64,000 bases of DNA. Origin: Enterobacter cancerogenus. Lineage in GTDB: Bacteria > Pseudomonadota > Gammaproteobacteria > Enterobacterales > Enterobacteriaceae. Shown piece by piece: positions 17,304 through 26,979 of the stretch. How positions within the stretch are numbered: the stretch's first letter is position 1; the number at the start of each line of letters is the position of its first letter. A program made the translations under genes and the position numbers. The stretch covers positions 372,001 through 436,000 of the forward strand of contig JRUP01000018.1 of assembly GCA_000773965.1 (NCBI GenBank). Direction: 5' to 3'. Under the pieces are notes generated by a model that saw only the letters and a list, made by a program, of their open reading frames with translations, did no database searches and had not been told where the DNA came from.

Positions 17304-18193
17304 TAACTGCCGCTCAAGGCATTAATTAACGCATCACACAGCAACGTCACGGGGGATGAAGGTTGCGGCTGCTCTTTGAGCAGCAGATAACTGTGTAAAC
17401 GATCCATTTGCCACTCAGGCAACACCTGTTGGATCTCGCCGCGCCCCAGAGCCTCTTGCGTCATATATGCTGGCAAATAAGCGATGCCGGTGCCGGCCAG
17501 CGCCGCATTCAGCAGCGCCATGCTGTTATTGGCGCGGAAACGGCTGTGCACATCCAGCGCCAGCCGCTGTTTATCGCGGCGAAACGGCAGTGCGGCAGTA
17601 TGCGCGGGACCGTGGAACAGCAACAAATCGTGACGTGTCAGGCGCTCTGGATGGTCGATAGCGGGATGCGCTGCCAGATAATCCGGCGTGGCATAGAGTC
17701 CCCACTCGATGGTGCTCAATTCGCGATAATTAGCGACTTCCGGCGCGCGCGCACGAATCACGATTGCCACATCTGCGCTGGGCTGCGGATCGTCACTGGT
17801 GGTGAGGTCGAGATCGACATTGATATGAATATGACGGCGGATAAAGTCATTCAGAGTGGGAACGACGCACTGGCAGCCATAGGTGATTGGCGCCTGTAAG
17901 CGCACATTACCTGCGGGCAGTTGATGAACCTGCTGCACAAACGCATCGGCGCGGTGCATCTCTTCCAGCATGCGGGTACAAAACGGATAGTAAGCCTGAC
18001 CCAGCTCGGTCAACGCCACTTTTCGCGTAGTACGCTGCAGTAGTTTGATGCCGAGTCGCACTTCCAGCCGCGCGATTTCGCGACTGACATGCGATTTAGA
18101 GACACCTAAGGTTCGCGCGGCTTCGCTAAAGCTTTGCCGCTCAACGACGCGCGCAAACAGCATCATGGCGGTGAGATTATCGCTGTTGTCCAT
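17303..18193 (-). CDS. LysR family transcriptional regulator
   Basis: This 296-residue LysR regulator has an N-terminal helix-turn-helix (QSFSEAARTLGVSKSHVSREIARLE, split about residues 19-43). Its co-inducer domain resembles the large group of LysR proteins that control neighbouring oxidoreductase or efflux genes. The ATG at 18193 gives the normal family length. It is upstream of and co-oriented with the MdtG-like pump, so it may regulate that pump. The effector is unknown. Confidence 0.85.
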   Translation of the reverse strand: MDNSDNLTAMMLFARVVERQSFSEAARTLGVSKSHVSREIARLEVRLGIKLLQRTTRKVALTELGQAYYPFCTRMLEEMHRADAFVQQVHQLPAGNVRLQAPITYGCQCVVPTLNDFIRRHIHINVDLDLTTSDDPQPSADVAIVIRARAPEVANYRELSTIEWGLYATPDYLAAHPAIDHPERLTRHDLLLFHGPAHTAALPFRRDKQRLALDVHSRFRANNSMALLNAALAGTGIAYLPAYMTQEALGRGEIQQVLPEWQMDRLHSYLLLKEQPQPSSPVTLLCDALINALSGS

Positions 18194-18277
18194 GTTCTCT
18201 GGTGGGTAACATACGGAGAACAGCAGCTTAAAAGTAAAAGCCGCAATAAGCACCGAATTTAATCAGCGAACGGGGTG

Positions 18278-18339
18278 GAGCGGCGTAATTTATCGCGCAA
18301 TCCCTTCGCGATTTACTGCGCAATAAATTGCGCCGCTAC
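18278..18339. repeat. GTAGCGGCGC-type palindromic repeat, copy 1
   Basis: The left arm AGCGGCGTAATTTATCGCGC and the right arm, whose complement reads GTAGCGGCGCAATTTATTGC, form a long imperfect hairpin between the LysR and AraC genes. Related copies lie at 22452, 31902, 37371 and 52142. Confidence 0.7.
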
Positions 18340-18372
18340 GTCTACTTTGCAGATAAATTTCAGCGTCATCAA

Positions 18373-18741
18373 TCAACTGGCCACCGCCAGCGGGAACAAC
18401 AAACGTTCCTGTTCAACGCGGCGCTGACGACGCAATTGACCCGGCGTGACGCTGAAGTAGTTCTTAAAGGTGCGGGTATACGCCTGCTGCGTATCAAAGC
18501 CGTAGCTCATCGCCACCTGCAGAATCGCTTCATCGCTGTTGATCAGCGTGAGCGCGGACTCAGTCAACCGGCGCTGACGGATGTACTCTGCCAGAGAAAA
18601 ACCGGTGTGCTGACGGAACAGACGTTGCAGATGCCAGCGGGAGTATCCCGAGCGGCGTGCTACTTCATCCAGATGCAAATCGTGCCCTAAGTTGTCTTCA
18701 ATCCAGTCCAGCAAACTACGGATAAATTCGCGCTGATTCAT
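18373..18741 (-). CDS. AraC-family regulator of the SoxS/MarA/RamA type
   Basis: This 122-residue protein is just two helix-turn-helix units, like SoxS, MarA and RamA, which activate efflux and stress genes. The first HTH is HLDEVARRSGYSRWHLQRLFRQ and the second contains ILQVAMSYGFDTQQAYTRTFK. The C-terminal tail after SVTPGQLRRQ is slightly longer than usual. The ATG at 18741 has AGGAGG 5 bases upstream. Three evenly spaced GCTAAT hexamers lie 64-92 bases upstream (18804-18833), so it is probably controlled by the adjacent OmpR-family response regulator. Confidence 0.88.
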   Translation of the reverse strand: MNQREFIRSLLDWIEDNLGHDLHLDEVARRSGYSRWHLQRLFRQHTGFSLAEYIRQRRLTESALTLINSDEAILQVAMSYGFDTQQAYTRTFKNYFSVTPGQLRRQRRVEQERLLFPLAVAS

Positions 18742-18803
18742 GGGAACCTCCTGCTTCGACAATATGTCCAGTGCAGTCACTGTAGCGCGTTAAATTTATC
18801 CCT

Positions 18804-18833
18804 TAATTAGCAGAAAATTAGCGCAGAATTAGC
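18804..18833 (-). promoter_or_regulatory. Three phased GCTAAT hexamers upstream of the SoxS-like gene
   Basis: Read on the minus strand the region is GCTAAT-N5-GCTAAT-N5-GCTAAT, an exact 11-bp period that places the hexamers on one face of the helix. OmpR/PhoB-type response regulators such as PmrA and PhoP bind hexamer-N5-hexamer direct repeats. The adjacent response regulator at 19033 is the likely binder. Confidence 0.6.
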
Positions 18834-18974
18834 AAGGGGGGAAATGGGTGCTCCGCCTGAATGAGTCCAGCGGCAGAAAGGCAGCAAGAGTGTGAATCCT
18901 CAGGCGCTTACATAAGTCAGTGACGGGGGTGAATGCTCGCAGCTCACGCCTCTGCAGCGGGAAGTATGACGGAG

Positions 18975-18991
18975 GGTAATTCTGGCCTAAT
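18975..18991 (+). promoter_or_regulatory. GGTAAT-N5-CCTAAT site upstream of the two-component operon
   Basis: This is a second hexamer-N5-hexamer pair with the same TAAT cores, 42-58 bases before the response regulator start. It suggests autoregulation by the regulator encoded downstream. Confidence 0.5.
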
Positions 18992-19032
18992 TATCTGGCG
19001 CTACACTGCGTCCATCAGTTTGGGAGAACTCT

Positions 19033-19692
19033 ATGCGTGTGCTGCTGGTAGAAGATGATGAAATGATTGGCGCCAACTTGCAGCAGGCGCTGGAAGCGGC
19101 GGGCTGGTCGGTGGACTGGGTGCGCGATGGCGTATTTGCCACCAATGCCTGGGCCGAAGGCGGTTATACCTGCGTGCTGCTCGATCTCGGTTTACCGCGA
19201 GAAGACGGTATTCACGTATTGAAGCGTGCGCGTACGCGTGGCGATATGACGCCCGTGCTGGTGCTGACTGCGCGTGACACGGTGCAACAACGTATTCAGG
19301 GACTCGACAGCGGCGCCGATGACTATTTGCTTAAACCCTTTGATCTGCAAGAGGTACTGGCGCGCATGCGTGCAATCACCCGACGTCGTCACGGAGCGGC
19401 GGATTCCCTGTTAGGCAGTGGCGATGTGCAGCTGGATATGATGACGCGCGAAGTGCTGTACAAAGGCCAACGCGAGCAGCTAACCGCACGCGAATATGCC
19501 CTGCTCTACGCTCTGCTGGAGCGACCAGGTGCCATCCTGTCACGCGAACAATTAGAGAACCGCATTTACGGTTGGGGTGAAGAAGTCACCAGCAACGCCG
19601 TTGATGTGCTAATCCACGGCATGCGCCGCAAGCTCGATAACGAAGTGATTCGCAACGTGCGCGGTTTGGGCTGGCGAGTACCGGCAATATGA
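19033..19692 (+). CDS. OmpR-family response regulator, PmrA/QseB-like
   Basis: This 219-residue response regulator has a receiver domain (residues 1-115). It shows the acidic pocket EDDE, phospho-acceptor Asp51 in VLLDLGLP, the conserved Thr in VLTAR and Lys in LLKPF. A C-terminal winged helix contains TAREYALLYALLERPG and EEVTSNAVDVLIHGMRRKL. The wording EEVTSNAVDV is typical of the PmrA/QseB branch. Its 3' end overlaps the sensor kinase start by four bases. It probably binds the phased hexamer sites at 18804-18833 and 18975-18991. Confidence 0.92.
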   Translation: MRVLLVEDDEMIGANLQQALEAAGWSVDWVRDGVFATNAWAEGGYTCVLLDLGLPREDGIHVLKRARTRGDMTPVLVLTARDTVQQRIQGLDSGADDYLLKPFDLQEVLARMRAITRRRHGAADSLLGSGDVQLDMMTREVLYKGQREQLTAREYALLYALLERPGAILSREQLENRIYGWGEEVTSNAVDVLIHGMRRKLDNEVIRNVRGLGWRVPAI

Positions 19693-21047
19693 AACCTTTC
19701 ACTTTTATGCGCTCCCTGCGTAACAAACTGCTCGCCACGCTGGTGCTGCTGCACCTGGCGATGATCGGCGGCGTCACCTGGTATTTCTACCACTGCTACG
19801 GCGACATGATGGGCACCATGAAGGACGATCAGCTCGCCAAGATTGCTGATGCCTGGTCCTCCAGCCAGCGCATGCCTGCGCTGATGCCAATGGTGATGCA
19901 GCAAGAGAAGCTGAAGAGTACCTACATCGTTCAGCTATGGGACACCAACAATCATCTGCGTGCCAGCTCATGGCCTGCTTTACAGGCGCCGCTGCAGGCG
20001 AAAAAAGGCTGGTCCGATTTAAAAGTTGGCGACTGTGGCGATGACTGTGACTGGCGTGTGTATACCCGCCCCGGCGAACTGGGCAGTGAAATCGGTAATA
20101 TTCAGGTTTTACACAACATCGGCTACATGAAAAGTTTGATGGTGAAGCGGGTGCTGTCCGCCATCATTCCCCTAATGCTGATGATGCCGCTGTCACTGCT
20201 GGTGATCTGGCTGGTAGTGCGTGCCATCACGCGAGATTTACGCGTTGCTTCGCGACAGATTGCCGCACAAGAAACAATGCATCCACACTCGGTATCGCCG
20301 GATGGCTTACCGGATGAAGTGCTGCCGCTGGTAGCTGCTTATAACTCTCTGCTCGATAAGCTACGGGCAGCCTGGTCATCGCAGCGACAGTTCCTTGAAG
20401 ATGCGGCACATGAACTGCGCACGCCGGTCACCGCCGTCACCCTACAGCTGGAAAATCTGCGCCAGCATATCCAGCCGGGTGAAGCCAGTCGCCAGTTTGA
20501 TCAGCTGGAAGCGGGCGTCACGCGCACCCGCCATCTGGTGACGCAGTTGCTGAATATCTCGCGCCAGGAAGATCAGTCGGTGGTGGCAACGGTGGAAACC
20601 ATCCAGCTCGATGATTTGCTGAAAGAGAGCATCGAGCAGCTAATGGTGGTCGCCGATAAACGCGGCATTGATATCGGTTTTAATGGCACCACGCACTATC
20701 GCCTGCACGCCAGCCGTTCCGATTTGCGTAGCCTGTTTGATAACCTCATCGGCAACGCGATGCTGCACACGCCGGAAGGCAGCCTGGTAGATGTGCTGCT
20801 GCATCGCGTGGGCAATCACACCGTGGTGGATATCGTCGATAACGGGCCGGGCATGCCGGAGTCCTTTATCGAACGCGCCTTTGATCGCTTCACCCGTTCG
20901 CCAGATGTTCAGGCGCAAGGCAGCGGTTTGGGTCTGTCGATTGTGCGCAGCGTAGCGCAGAAGCATCAGATGCAGGTCGCGCTGTCGAACTGCCATAACG
21001 CCCAGGGGCAAATTTCCGGCCTGCAAGTGCGTGTGACCTTGCCATAA
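19689..21047 (+). CDS. Sensor histidine kinase, PmrB/QseC-like
   Basis: This 452-residue membrane kinase has a first span near residues 14-33. A periplasmic sensor of about 120 residues with two cysteines in GDCGDDCDW follows, then a second span SAIIPLMLMMPLSLLVIWLVV. After a HAMP-like linker come the H-box FLEDAAHELRTPVTAV with the phospho-accepting His, an N-box NLIGNAMLHTP, and G-boxes DNGPGMP and GSGLGLSIV. It is translationally coupled to the response regulator (ATGA overlap). The periplasmic domain has no acidic ExxE iron motif that I can see, so the signal is unknown. Confidence 0.92.
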   Translation: MKPFTFMRSLRNKLLATLVLLHLAMIGGVTWYFYHCYGDMMGTMKDDQLAKIADAWSSSQRMPALMPMVMQQEKLKSTYIVQLWDTNNHLRASSWPALQAPLQAKKGWSDLKVGDCGDDCDWRVYTRPGELGSEIGNIQVLHNIGYMKSLMVKRVLSAIIPLMLMMPLSLLVIWLVVRAITRDLRVASRQIAAQETMHPHSVSPDGLPDEVLPLVAAYNSLLDKLRAAWSSQRQFLEDAAHELRTPVTAVTLQLENLRQHIQPGEASRQFDQLEAGVTRTRHLVTQLLNISRQEDQSVVATVETIQLDDLLKESIEQLMVVADKRGIDIGFNGTTHYRLHASRSDLRSLFDNLIGNAMLHTPEGSLVDVLLHRVGNHTVVDIVDNGPGMPESFIERAFDRFTRSPDVQAQGSGLGLSIVRSVAQKHQMQVALSNCHNAQGQISGLQVRVTLP

Positions 21048-21052
21048 ACAAC

Positions 21053-21092
21053 GTGCCGTTACCGCCTTGAATATCCAGCGCGGTAGCGGCAC
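21053..21092. repeat. Hairpin after the two-component operon, GTAGCGG-type
   Basis: GTGCCGTTACCGC and GCGGTAGCGGCAC pair over 13 bases, allowing one G-U. It directly follows the kinase stop and may act as a transcript end. Confidence 0.5.
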
Positions 21093-21096
21093 AACG

Positions 21097-21260
21097 TATT
21101 GCGTCTTTTCCCCATCAAACTCTCAATACCCTATAACCCACACATTTTTCCGCTGCAAATCACTTAGCGCGATGCACCGGGCACTTCTCTGCCATCAAAT
21201 GCCAAGGCGCGATGAACCACGCATTTTCCGCCGCCAAATTCCGAAGGCGTGCGTTCAATC
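21097..21260. repeat. Degenerate tandem array of about 40-bp units
   Basis: Three to four imperfect units can be aligned starting near 21097, 21140, 21181 and 21218. Each has a CA-C/T-TTTTCCGC-like head, a CAAAT centre and a GGCGCGATG-like or GGCGTGCG-like tail. Identity is modest and the boundaries are approximate. Confidence 0.4.
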
Positions 21261-21353
21261 GTGCCGCTACACGCTTTTTCCGCATCTGAGATCTTTGTGA
21301 CTGAACGCGACAACGTAAACGGTTGCGGGGTTCCGTTCGCCACACGGCATTTA

Positions 21354-21369
21354 TGTGATCAAAATCACA
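21354..21369. promoter_or_regulatory. Consensus CRP binding site upstream of tsx
   Basis: TGTGATCAAAATCACA has perfect TGTGA-N6-TCACA symmetry. A second, weaker site CGTGATCAAAATCT follows 52 bases downstream. E. coli tsx is controlled by CRP and CytR, so the same logic is likely. Confidence 0.8.
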
Positions 21370-21405
21370 TATTCAGTGAATCAAAATGCAACACATTTTG
21401 ACAAA

Positions 21406-21419
21406 CGTGATCAAAATCT
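21406..21419 (+). promoter_or_regulatory. Second CRP-like half site upstream of tsx
   Basis: CGTGATCAAAATCT repeats the left arm and spacer of the upstream CRP site, but the right arm is lost. Paired CRP sites with CytR between them are typical of nucleoside genes. Confidence 0.45.
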
Positions 21420-21571
21420 ATTTCCTATCGCTCTGTTACAGGCACATTACGCACATTTGAAAATTCGGCGATTCAGACCGGATAAAAACAACTCACGGCC
21501 CATCCCCTGGGATCGATTTCACTCGATTGCGGCGCAACCGCAGCAATCACTAGCATGTGGTTAATAAAATA

Positions 21572-22438
21572 ATGAAATTTAAAGCATTGATAGCAGGGGC
21601 CTTACTGGCCAGCAGCTGGACCGGCGCGGCACAAGCGGCAGACAGCGATCCGCAGTATCTTTCAGACTGGTGGCATCAGAGCGTTAACGTGGTGGGCAGC
21701 ACCCACACCCGCTTCGGACCGCAGTTCAACAACGACGTGTATCTCGAATACGAAGCCTTTGCTAAAAAAGACTGGTTCGATTTTTACGGCTATGCGGATT
21801 TGACCAACTTCTTTGGCGTGGGTAACAGCAACGCTAACGGTATTTTCGACCACGGTTCGCCGCTGTTCATGGAAATTGAGCCGCGTTTCTCTATCGATAA
21901 ACTGACCGGCACCAGCCTGGCGTTTGGTCCGTTTAAAGAGTGGTATTTCGCGAACAACTATATCTATGACATGGGCCGCAACGCTTCACAGCGTCAGAAC
22001 ACCTGGTACATGGGTCTGGGTACCGACATTGATACGCACAGCGATATCGGCCTGTCACTGAACGTCTATGCCAAATACCAGTGGCAGAACTACGGTGCAG
22101 CGAACGAAAACAGCTGGGATGGTTATCGCTTCAAAGTGAAATACTTTGTGCCGATTACCGATCTGTGGGGCGGCAAGCTGAGCTACATCGGCTTCACCAA
22201 CTTCGACTGGGGTTCCGATCTGCGCGATGAGACCGGTCCATCACGTACCAGCAACTCGATCGCGTCCAGCCACATTCTGTCGCTGAACTACGATCACTGG
22301 CACGTTTCTACCGTGGCGCGTTATTTCCATAACGGCGGTCAGTGGGCGGATGGACAAGAGCTGAACTTCGGCAACGGTCCGTTTGAAGTGAAATCAACCG
22401 GTTGGGGTTACTACCTGGTCGTGGGATACAACTTCTAA
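21572..22438 (+). CDS. tsx: Nucleoside-specific outer membrane channel Tsx
   Basis: This 288-residue outer membrane beta-barrel facilitates nucleoside diffusion and serves as a phage and colicin K receptor in E. coli. It has a Sec signal peptide ending TGAAQA, then [19 protein letters not shown], a hallmark of Tsx. The C-terminal strand YYLVVGYNF ends in the aromatic residue required for barrel assembly. The ATG at 21572 begins a normal [12 protein letters not shown] signal; its ribosome site is weak. A CRP-controlled promoter region precedes it. Confidence 0.96.
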   Translation: MKFKALIAGALLASSWTGAAQAADSDPQYLSDWWHQSVNVVGSTHTRFGPQFNNDVYLEYEAFAKKDWFDFYGYADLTNFFGVGNSNANGIFDHGSPLFMEIEPRFSIDKLTGTSLAFGPFKEWYFANNYIYDMGRNASQRQNTWYMGLGTDIDTHSDIGLSLNVYAKYQWQNYGAANENSWDGYRFKVKYFVPITDLWGGKLSYIGFTNFDWGSDLRDETGPSRTSNSIASSHILSLNYDHWHVSTVARYFHNGGQWADGQELNFGNGPFEVKSTGWGYYLVVGYNF

Positions 22439-22451
22439 TTAGCGAGTTCCT

Positions 22452-22523
22452 TAGCGGCGCAATTTTCGCGCGTTTCTGAAACGGCAATATCGCTATCAGA
22501 AACGCATTAAATTGTGCCGCTAC
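22452..22523. repeat. GTAGCGGCGC-type palindromic repeat, copy 2
   Basis: The arms TAGCGGCGCAATTTT and the complement of AAATTGTGCCGCTAC, each ending inward at TTTCTGA/TCAGAAA, form a long hairpin between the convergent tsx and YjdN-like genes. Confidence 0.7.
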
Positions 22524-22553
22524 GTAGGCTGATCGGCTGTAAAACCCTGCCCG

Positions 22554-22985
22554 TCAAATCTGCGGCTTATAGGCATTCACCATCCACGGCACGCCGAACT
22601 TATCGGTAAACATGCCGAAACCGTGCGCCCAGAACGTCGGTTCCCACTTTTTCGTCACTTCCCCACCCTCTGACAACGCATCAAACCAACGTTTACCCTG
22701 CGCTTCATCTGGCGTGGATAGACTCACGGAAAATCCGGCATAACTTGCCTGCTGTGCGCCGTCGCTCATCATCAGTTCACCCTGCCCGATGCGCAGATGG
22801 GCATGCATAATCTGTTCAGGCGAGAAGGTCACGCCAGAGGGGCAACCTTCATCTTCGACGGTAGTTTCATCGGGCATGTCGCCAAAGGTCATTTTAAACA
22901 GCAGTTCGCCGTCGGTGGCCGCAAGATAGAAGGCGATCGCCTCTTCACAGCGACCGTTGTAAAACACATAAGGTGTAATTTGCAT
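22554..22985 (-). CDS. YjdN/PhnB-like VOC superfamily protein
   Basis: This 143-residue protein has the glyoxalase/VOC fold of the YjdN (formerly PhnB) family. It opens MQITPYVFYNGRCEEAIAFY, has MHAHLRIGQGELMMSDG in the middle, and closes with FWAHGFGMFTDKFGVPWMVN. Members are structurally related to metal-dependent lyases but their reaction is not established. An ordinary single gene convergent with tsx. Confidence 0.85.
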   Translation of the reverse strand: MQITPYVFYNGRCEEAIAFYLAATDGELLFKMTFGDMPDETTVEDEGCPSGVTFSPEQIMHAHLRIGQGELMMSDGAQQASYAGFSVSLSTPDEAQGKRWFDALSEGGEVTKKWEPTFWAHGFGMFTDKFGVPWMVNAYKPQI

Positions 22986-23063
22986 GGTCAGTTCTCCACA
23001 ATTGGAACGTCCAGTGCAAGTGTAGTGCGCAATAAGTAATCAGCTGCGAGCCAGGCCGCACTC

Positions 23064-23966
23064 TTACCTTTGTTGACAATAGCGGCGGAACAGCTGGGCC
23101 ATGTAGGCGCTCATTGGCGTCAACGCGGTGTCTTTCCGCTGGATCAAATAGAAGGTAGCTTTCGGTAACGGATCGTCAAGATCGAGGGCAATCAGCTGCC
23201 CACCGTGCGTCGGATCTTCGATCACATCGCGCGAGATGATGCTGACAAAATCACTTTTGGCGACCAGGCTGGTGCAGGCCATAAAGGTTTCGCAGGTCAC
23301 CACGATCTTCGGTGCCATACCGCGCTCGCCAAACAGATCGTGCAGTAATCGATAGTAGCTGCCCTGCGGGGTCGGCATGGTCCAGTCGCAGTGCTGCAAC
23401 TCATTCAGTGAGCGGGCATGCGCCATCGGATGGCCTTTACGCATCACCACCTGATAGTCACGCTCCATTAGCCGCTCAAAAATCAGCTCCTGATCCAGAT
23501 GATGTTGATCGTAGGTATTAATGGTGAAATCCAGGGCGCCCTGACGCAGTTCATGCACCATCGACACCAGCTGCCCCTCAACGATACGCACCTTCACCAG
23601 CGGGTATTCACGATGAAACTGGGTGATGACCTGAGGCATGATGGTGCGCGCAATACTGCCTCCCACGCCGATATTTACCCTTCCCCCCGCCAACCCCAAT
23701 CGCTGCTGAATATCCTCTTGCGCCACGCGTAACTCTTCCAGCACCAGACTGGCGTGGCGGAAAAAGTTATCACCGATATCCGTGAGCGTGACGCCCTGCT
23801 GACGACGTTCGAACAAACGCGCGCCAAGCGCCAGCTCCAGTTCCTGGATCGCTTTAGTCAGCGCAGGCTGTGAAAGTCCCGATAAGCGGCTGGCAGCGCG
23901 AATACTGCCCTGACGAGCGACATCGACAAAGGCGCGCAGCTGATGAAGTTTAAGGTTGGCAGGCAT
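23064..23966 (-). CDS. abgR: LysR-type regulator AbgR
   Basis: This 300-residue LysR protein, with helix-turn-helix GSIRAASRLSGLSQPALTKAIQELE (split about residues 16-40), is divergent from abgABT. In E. coli AbgR occupies the same place and regulates the p-aminobenzoyl-glutamate genes. The intergenic region holds two short dyads that could be its binding sites. Confidence 0.88.
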   Translation of the reverse strand: MPANLKLHQLRAFVDVARQGSIRAASRLSGLSQPALTKAIQELELALGARLFERRQQGVTLTDIGDNFFRHASLVLEELRVAQEDIQQRLGLAGGRVNIGVGGSIARTIMPQVITQFHREYPLVKVRIVEGQLVSMVHELRQGALDFTINTYDQHHLDQELIFERLMERDYQVVMRKGHPMAHARSLNELQHCDWTMPTPQGSYYRLLHDLFGERGMAPKIVVTCETFMACTSLVAKSDFVSIISRDVIEDPTHGGQLIALDLDDPLPKATFYLIQRKDTALTPMSAYMAQLFRRYCQQR

Positions 23967-23975
23967 GATTTTTGT

Positions 23976-23992
23976 GATAACCGTTGTTTATC
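23976..23992. promoter_or_regulatory. Candidate AbgR operator
   Basis: GATAA-N7-TTATC is a dyad with LysR-type spacing. A second dyad, TTCGCAT-CTT-ATGCGCA, lies about 30 bases further (24006-24022), between divergent abgR and abgA. Confidence 0.35.
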
Positions 23993-24080
23993 AGTGACAA
24001 GATATTCGCATCTTATGCGCACCAATACCATTGTGTAGATTCGGGATACTGCATAAAAAACCAACACAAAGGATATGCCG

Positions 24081-25394
24081 ATGAAAACCCTCTCCGACCT
24101 CGTCAACGCGCGGATTCCGCAGATGCAAAGCTGGCGTCGCGACCTGCACCATTTTGCCGAATCGGGCTGGCTGGAGTTCCGTACTGCAACGATAGTGGCT
24201 GAAGAGCTGCATCGTCTTGGTTATCAGCTCAAGCTGGGGCGCGACGTGATCGACGCTGACGCACGCATGGGCTTACCTTCTGACGAGGTGCTGGCACAAC
24301 AGGAAGCCCGCGCACTGGAGCAAGGCGCACTGCCACAGTGGATCTCGCATTTCTCCGGCGGCTTCTGCGGCGTGGTTGCCACGCTGGAGACCGGTCGTCC
24401 CGGCCCGGTAATGGGCTTCCGTGTCGATATGGATGCGCTGGACCAGAATGAAAGCCGTGATGCCGACCACATCCCTACCCGTGAAGGGTTTGCTTCCTGC
24501 AATCCCGGCATGATGCACGCCTGCGGCCACGACGGCCATACTACTATCGGCATGGCGCTGGCGGGCGTGTTGATGGAGATGAAAAATCAGCTCAGCGGCA
24601 CGATTAAAATTATCTTCCAGCCTGCAGAAGAGGGCGTGCGCGGTGCGAAAGCGATGGTCGCTGCGGGCGTGGTGGATGGTGTGGATCTGTTTACCGCTAT
24701 CCATCTCGGCACAGGCGTACCTGCTGGCGAAATCGTTTGCGGCAGCGACAGCTTCCTGGCCACCACCAAACTGGACGTCAATTTCACTGGCGTCGGCGCG
24801 CATGCGGGCGGTAAACCAGAAGAGGGTCGTAACGCCTTGCTGGCCGCAGCGCAAGCTACACTGGCGCTGCACAACCTGCCACAACACAGCGGCGGTGTCG
24901 CACGCGTCAACGTAGGTGTGTTGCAGGCGGGATCCGGACGCAACGTGGTACCCGATTATGCCCTGATGAAAGTGGAAACCCGTGGCGTCAGCAATCAGGT
25001 TAACGATGACATCTATCAGCAAGCCCTGCGCGTGATTTCCGGCGCAGCGGCGATGTATGGCGTTGAGTACGACATCAAACTAATGGGTGGCGCACGCAGC
25101 TGTACCCCAAGCCAGCCGTGGGTCGATTTTATCCACCAGCAGGCCGATGCCATGGGGATTTTCACCTCGGTAGTGGATACCAAAAAGCAGGCGGCCGGTT
25201 CGGAAGATGCCACATACATGCTGGAGCGCGTGCAGCAGCGCGGCGGTCAATCATCCTATGTGATCTTTGGTTGCGATCTGGCGGCAGGTCACCACAACGC
25301 GAAGTTCGATTTTGACGAAGCGATTATGGCCACAGCGGTTCAAACCCTTGCGACGCTGGCGCTGAATCAGGCACAGTTTGGAGGTCAGCGATGA
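24081..25394 (+). CDS. abgA: p-Aminobenzoyl-glutamate hydrolase subunit A
   Basis: This 437-residue M20 family metallopeptidase cleaves the folate breakdown product p-aminobenzoyl-glutamate together with AbgB. Metal-ligand motifs include [26 protein letters not shown] and PAEEGVRG. The ATG at 24081 has AAGGA 7 bases upstream and is preferred to the one at 24075. Its stop overlaps the abgB start by four bases, as in a coupled operon. Confidence 0.95.
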   Translation: MKTLSDLVNARIPQMQSWRRDLHHFAESGWLEFRTATIVAEELHRLGYQLKLGRDVIDADARMGLPSDEVLAQQEARALEQGALPQWISHFSGGFCGVVATLETGRPGPVMGFRVDMDALDQNESRDADHIPTREGFASCNPGMMHACGHDGHTTIGMALAGVLMEMKNQLSGTIKIIFQPAEEGVRGAKAMVAAGVVDGVDLFTAIHLGTGVPAGEIVCGSDSFLATTKLDVNFTGVGAHAGGKPEEGRNALLAAAQATLALHNLPQHSGGVARVNVGVLQAGSGRNVVPDYALMKVETRGVSNQVNDDIYQQALRVISGAAAMYGVEYDIKLMGGARSCTPSQPWVDFIHQQADAMGIFTSVVDTKKQAAGSEDATYMLERVQQRGGQSSYVIFGCDLAAGHHNAKFDFDEAIMATAVQTLATLALNQAQFGGQR

Positions 25395-26830
25395 GCCATC
25401 ACGATTTTATCGATCGTTACATCAACGAAAACCAGCCGCGCTTCACCGCCCTTAGCGATGCCATCTGGGATGTACCGGAAACCCGCTTTGAAGAGACGCA
25501 ATCCGCCGCCATTCTGGCCGATGCGCTGGAGCAGGAAGGCTTTGCCGTCGAGCGTGGCGTCGGCAATATCGACACCGCCTTTATCGCCAGCATCGGCAGT
25601 GGAAAACCGGTGATTGCTATCCTCGGTGAGTTTGATGCGCTGGCCGGTTTGAGCCAGCAGTCAGGCTGCGCCACACCACAACCACTGGTGGAAAACGGCA
25701 ACGGGCACGGCTGCGGTCACAACCTGCTGGGCACCGCCGGACTGGCCGCGGCCTTTGCCATCAAGGCATGGTGGGCAGAAAACGGCCAGCGCGGCACGCT
25801 ACGCTTTTACGGTTGCCCAGGTGAGGAAGGCGGTTCTGGCAAAACCTTTATGGTGCGCGAAGGGCTGTTTGATGACGTGGATGCCGCTGTCACCTGGCAT
25901 CCTGAAGGCTTCAGCGGCATGTTCAACCTCAGCACGCTGGCCAATATCCAGGCCGCATTTCACTTCAAAGGCGTGGCCGCGCACGCCGCTAACTCGCCGC
26001 ATCTGGGCCGCAGTGCGCTGGATGCCGTCACCCTGATGAACACCGGTGCCAACTTCCTGCGCGAGCACATCGTGCAGGAAGCGCGCGTGCACTACGCCGT
26101 GACCAACACCGGCGGCGTTTCCCCCAATGTGGTGCAAGCCGATGCCGAAGTGCTGTATCTGATCCGCGCGCCAGAACTCGATCAGGCACAGGATATTTAT
26201 CAGCGGGTGATCAATATCGCCAAAGGCGCGGCCCTGATGACCGACACCACCATGACGGTACGCTTCGATAAAGCCTGCTCCAACTATGTGCCGAATCGCG
26301 CGCTGGAAGCGGTGATGGAGCGCAACTTGCATCAGTTTGGCTTGCCCGAGTACAGCGCGGAGGAGCAACAGTTCGCCGCCGAGATTCGTGCCACGCTAAC
26401 GAAGGACGATCTGCGCAATGCGCGTTTGAACGCAGCGCGCACCGGCGGTGAAGCCGGTATCGCCTGGACCGAGGCGCTGGGCGACAAAATTTTGATGGAT
26501 GAAGTGGCACCCTACGCCGTGACGCGTGAGCTGCTGTATGGCTCAACCGATGTCGGTGATGTGAGTTGGGTGACGCCAACCGCGCAGTGCTTTGCGCCCT
26601 GCTTTACCTTCGGTACGCCGCTGCACACCTGGCAACTGGTGGCGCAGGGCCGCACTTCGCTGGGCCACAAAGGCATGTGTCTGGCCGCCAAAGTGATGGC
26701 CGCCACCGCGCTGACCTTGTTGCAGGATGAAGAAGCGCTGGCGCGCTGCCGCGAAGAGTTCCAGCGCGTGCGCAGCGAACAGCCTTACAGCTGCCCGATT
26801 CCGGCAGATGTGACGCCATCAAAATTATAA
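25391..26830 (+). CDS. abgB: p-Aminobenzoyl-glutamate hydrolase subunit B
   Basis: This 479-residue M20-family partner of AbgA has the motifs [27 protein letters not shown] and [12 protein letters not shown]. It has the length expected for AbgB and starts within the end of abgA. The heterodimer hydrolyses p-aminobenzoyl-glutamate to p-aminobenzoate and glutamate in the cytosol. Confidence 0.95.
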   Translation: MSHHDFIDRYINENQPRFTALSDAIWDVPETRFEETQSAAILADALEQEGFAVERGVGNIDTAFIASIGSGKPVIAILGEFDALAGLSQQSGCATPQPLVENGNGHGCGHNLLGTAGLAAAFAIKAWWAENGQRGTLRFYGCPGEEGGSGKTFMVREGLFDDVDAAVTWHPEGFSGMFNLSTLANIQAAFHFKGVAAHAANSPHLGRSALDAVTLMNTGANFLREHIVQEARVHYAVTNTGGVSPNVVQADAEVLYLIRAPELDQAQDIYQRVINIAKGAALMTDTTMTVRFDKACSNYVPNRALEAVMERNLHQFGLPEYSAEEQQFAAEIRATLTKDDLRNARLNAARTGGEAGIAWTEALGDKILMDEVAPYAVTRELLYGSTDVGDVSWVTPTAQCFAPCFTFGTPLHTWQLVAQGRTSLGHKGMCLAAKVMAATALTLLQDEEALARCREEFQRVRSEQPYSCPIPADVTPSKL

Positions 26831-26908
26831 AAGTCGTAGCGGCATAAAAGATTTCAATCCGACGCAAACCCGGATGCAGTAAACAAAAAATAAAAACTAA
26901 AGCCCTCA

Positions 26909-26940
26909 ATACTTCGAGTCGCCTTAGCGGCTTGAAGTAT
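26909..26940. other. Intercistronic hairpin between abgB and abgT
   Basis: ATACTTCGAG and CTTGAAGTAT form a 10-bp stem. The motif TACTTCAAG-GCGGC resembles repeated hairpins common in enterobacterial intergenic regions. There is no T-run, so read-through into abgT is expected. Confidence 0.45.
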
Positions 26941-26979
26941 GACGGGCGCAAATACAACAGACATGACGAGGAAATACCG

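Larger units (their letters stand above)
21048..21571. other. 524-bp intergenic region between the sensor kinase and tsx
   Basis: From left to right it holds a hairpin of the GTAGCGG family (21053-21092), a degenerate array of roughly 40-bp units (about 21097-21260), and a tsx control region. The control region has a consensus CRP site (21354-21369) and a second half site (21406-21416). No gene was recognised. Confidence 0.6.
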
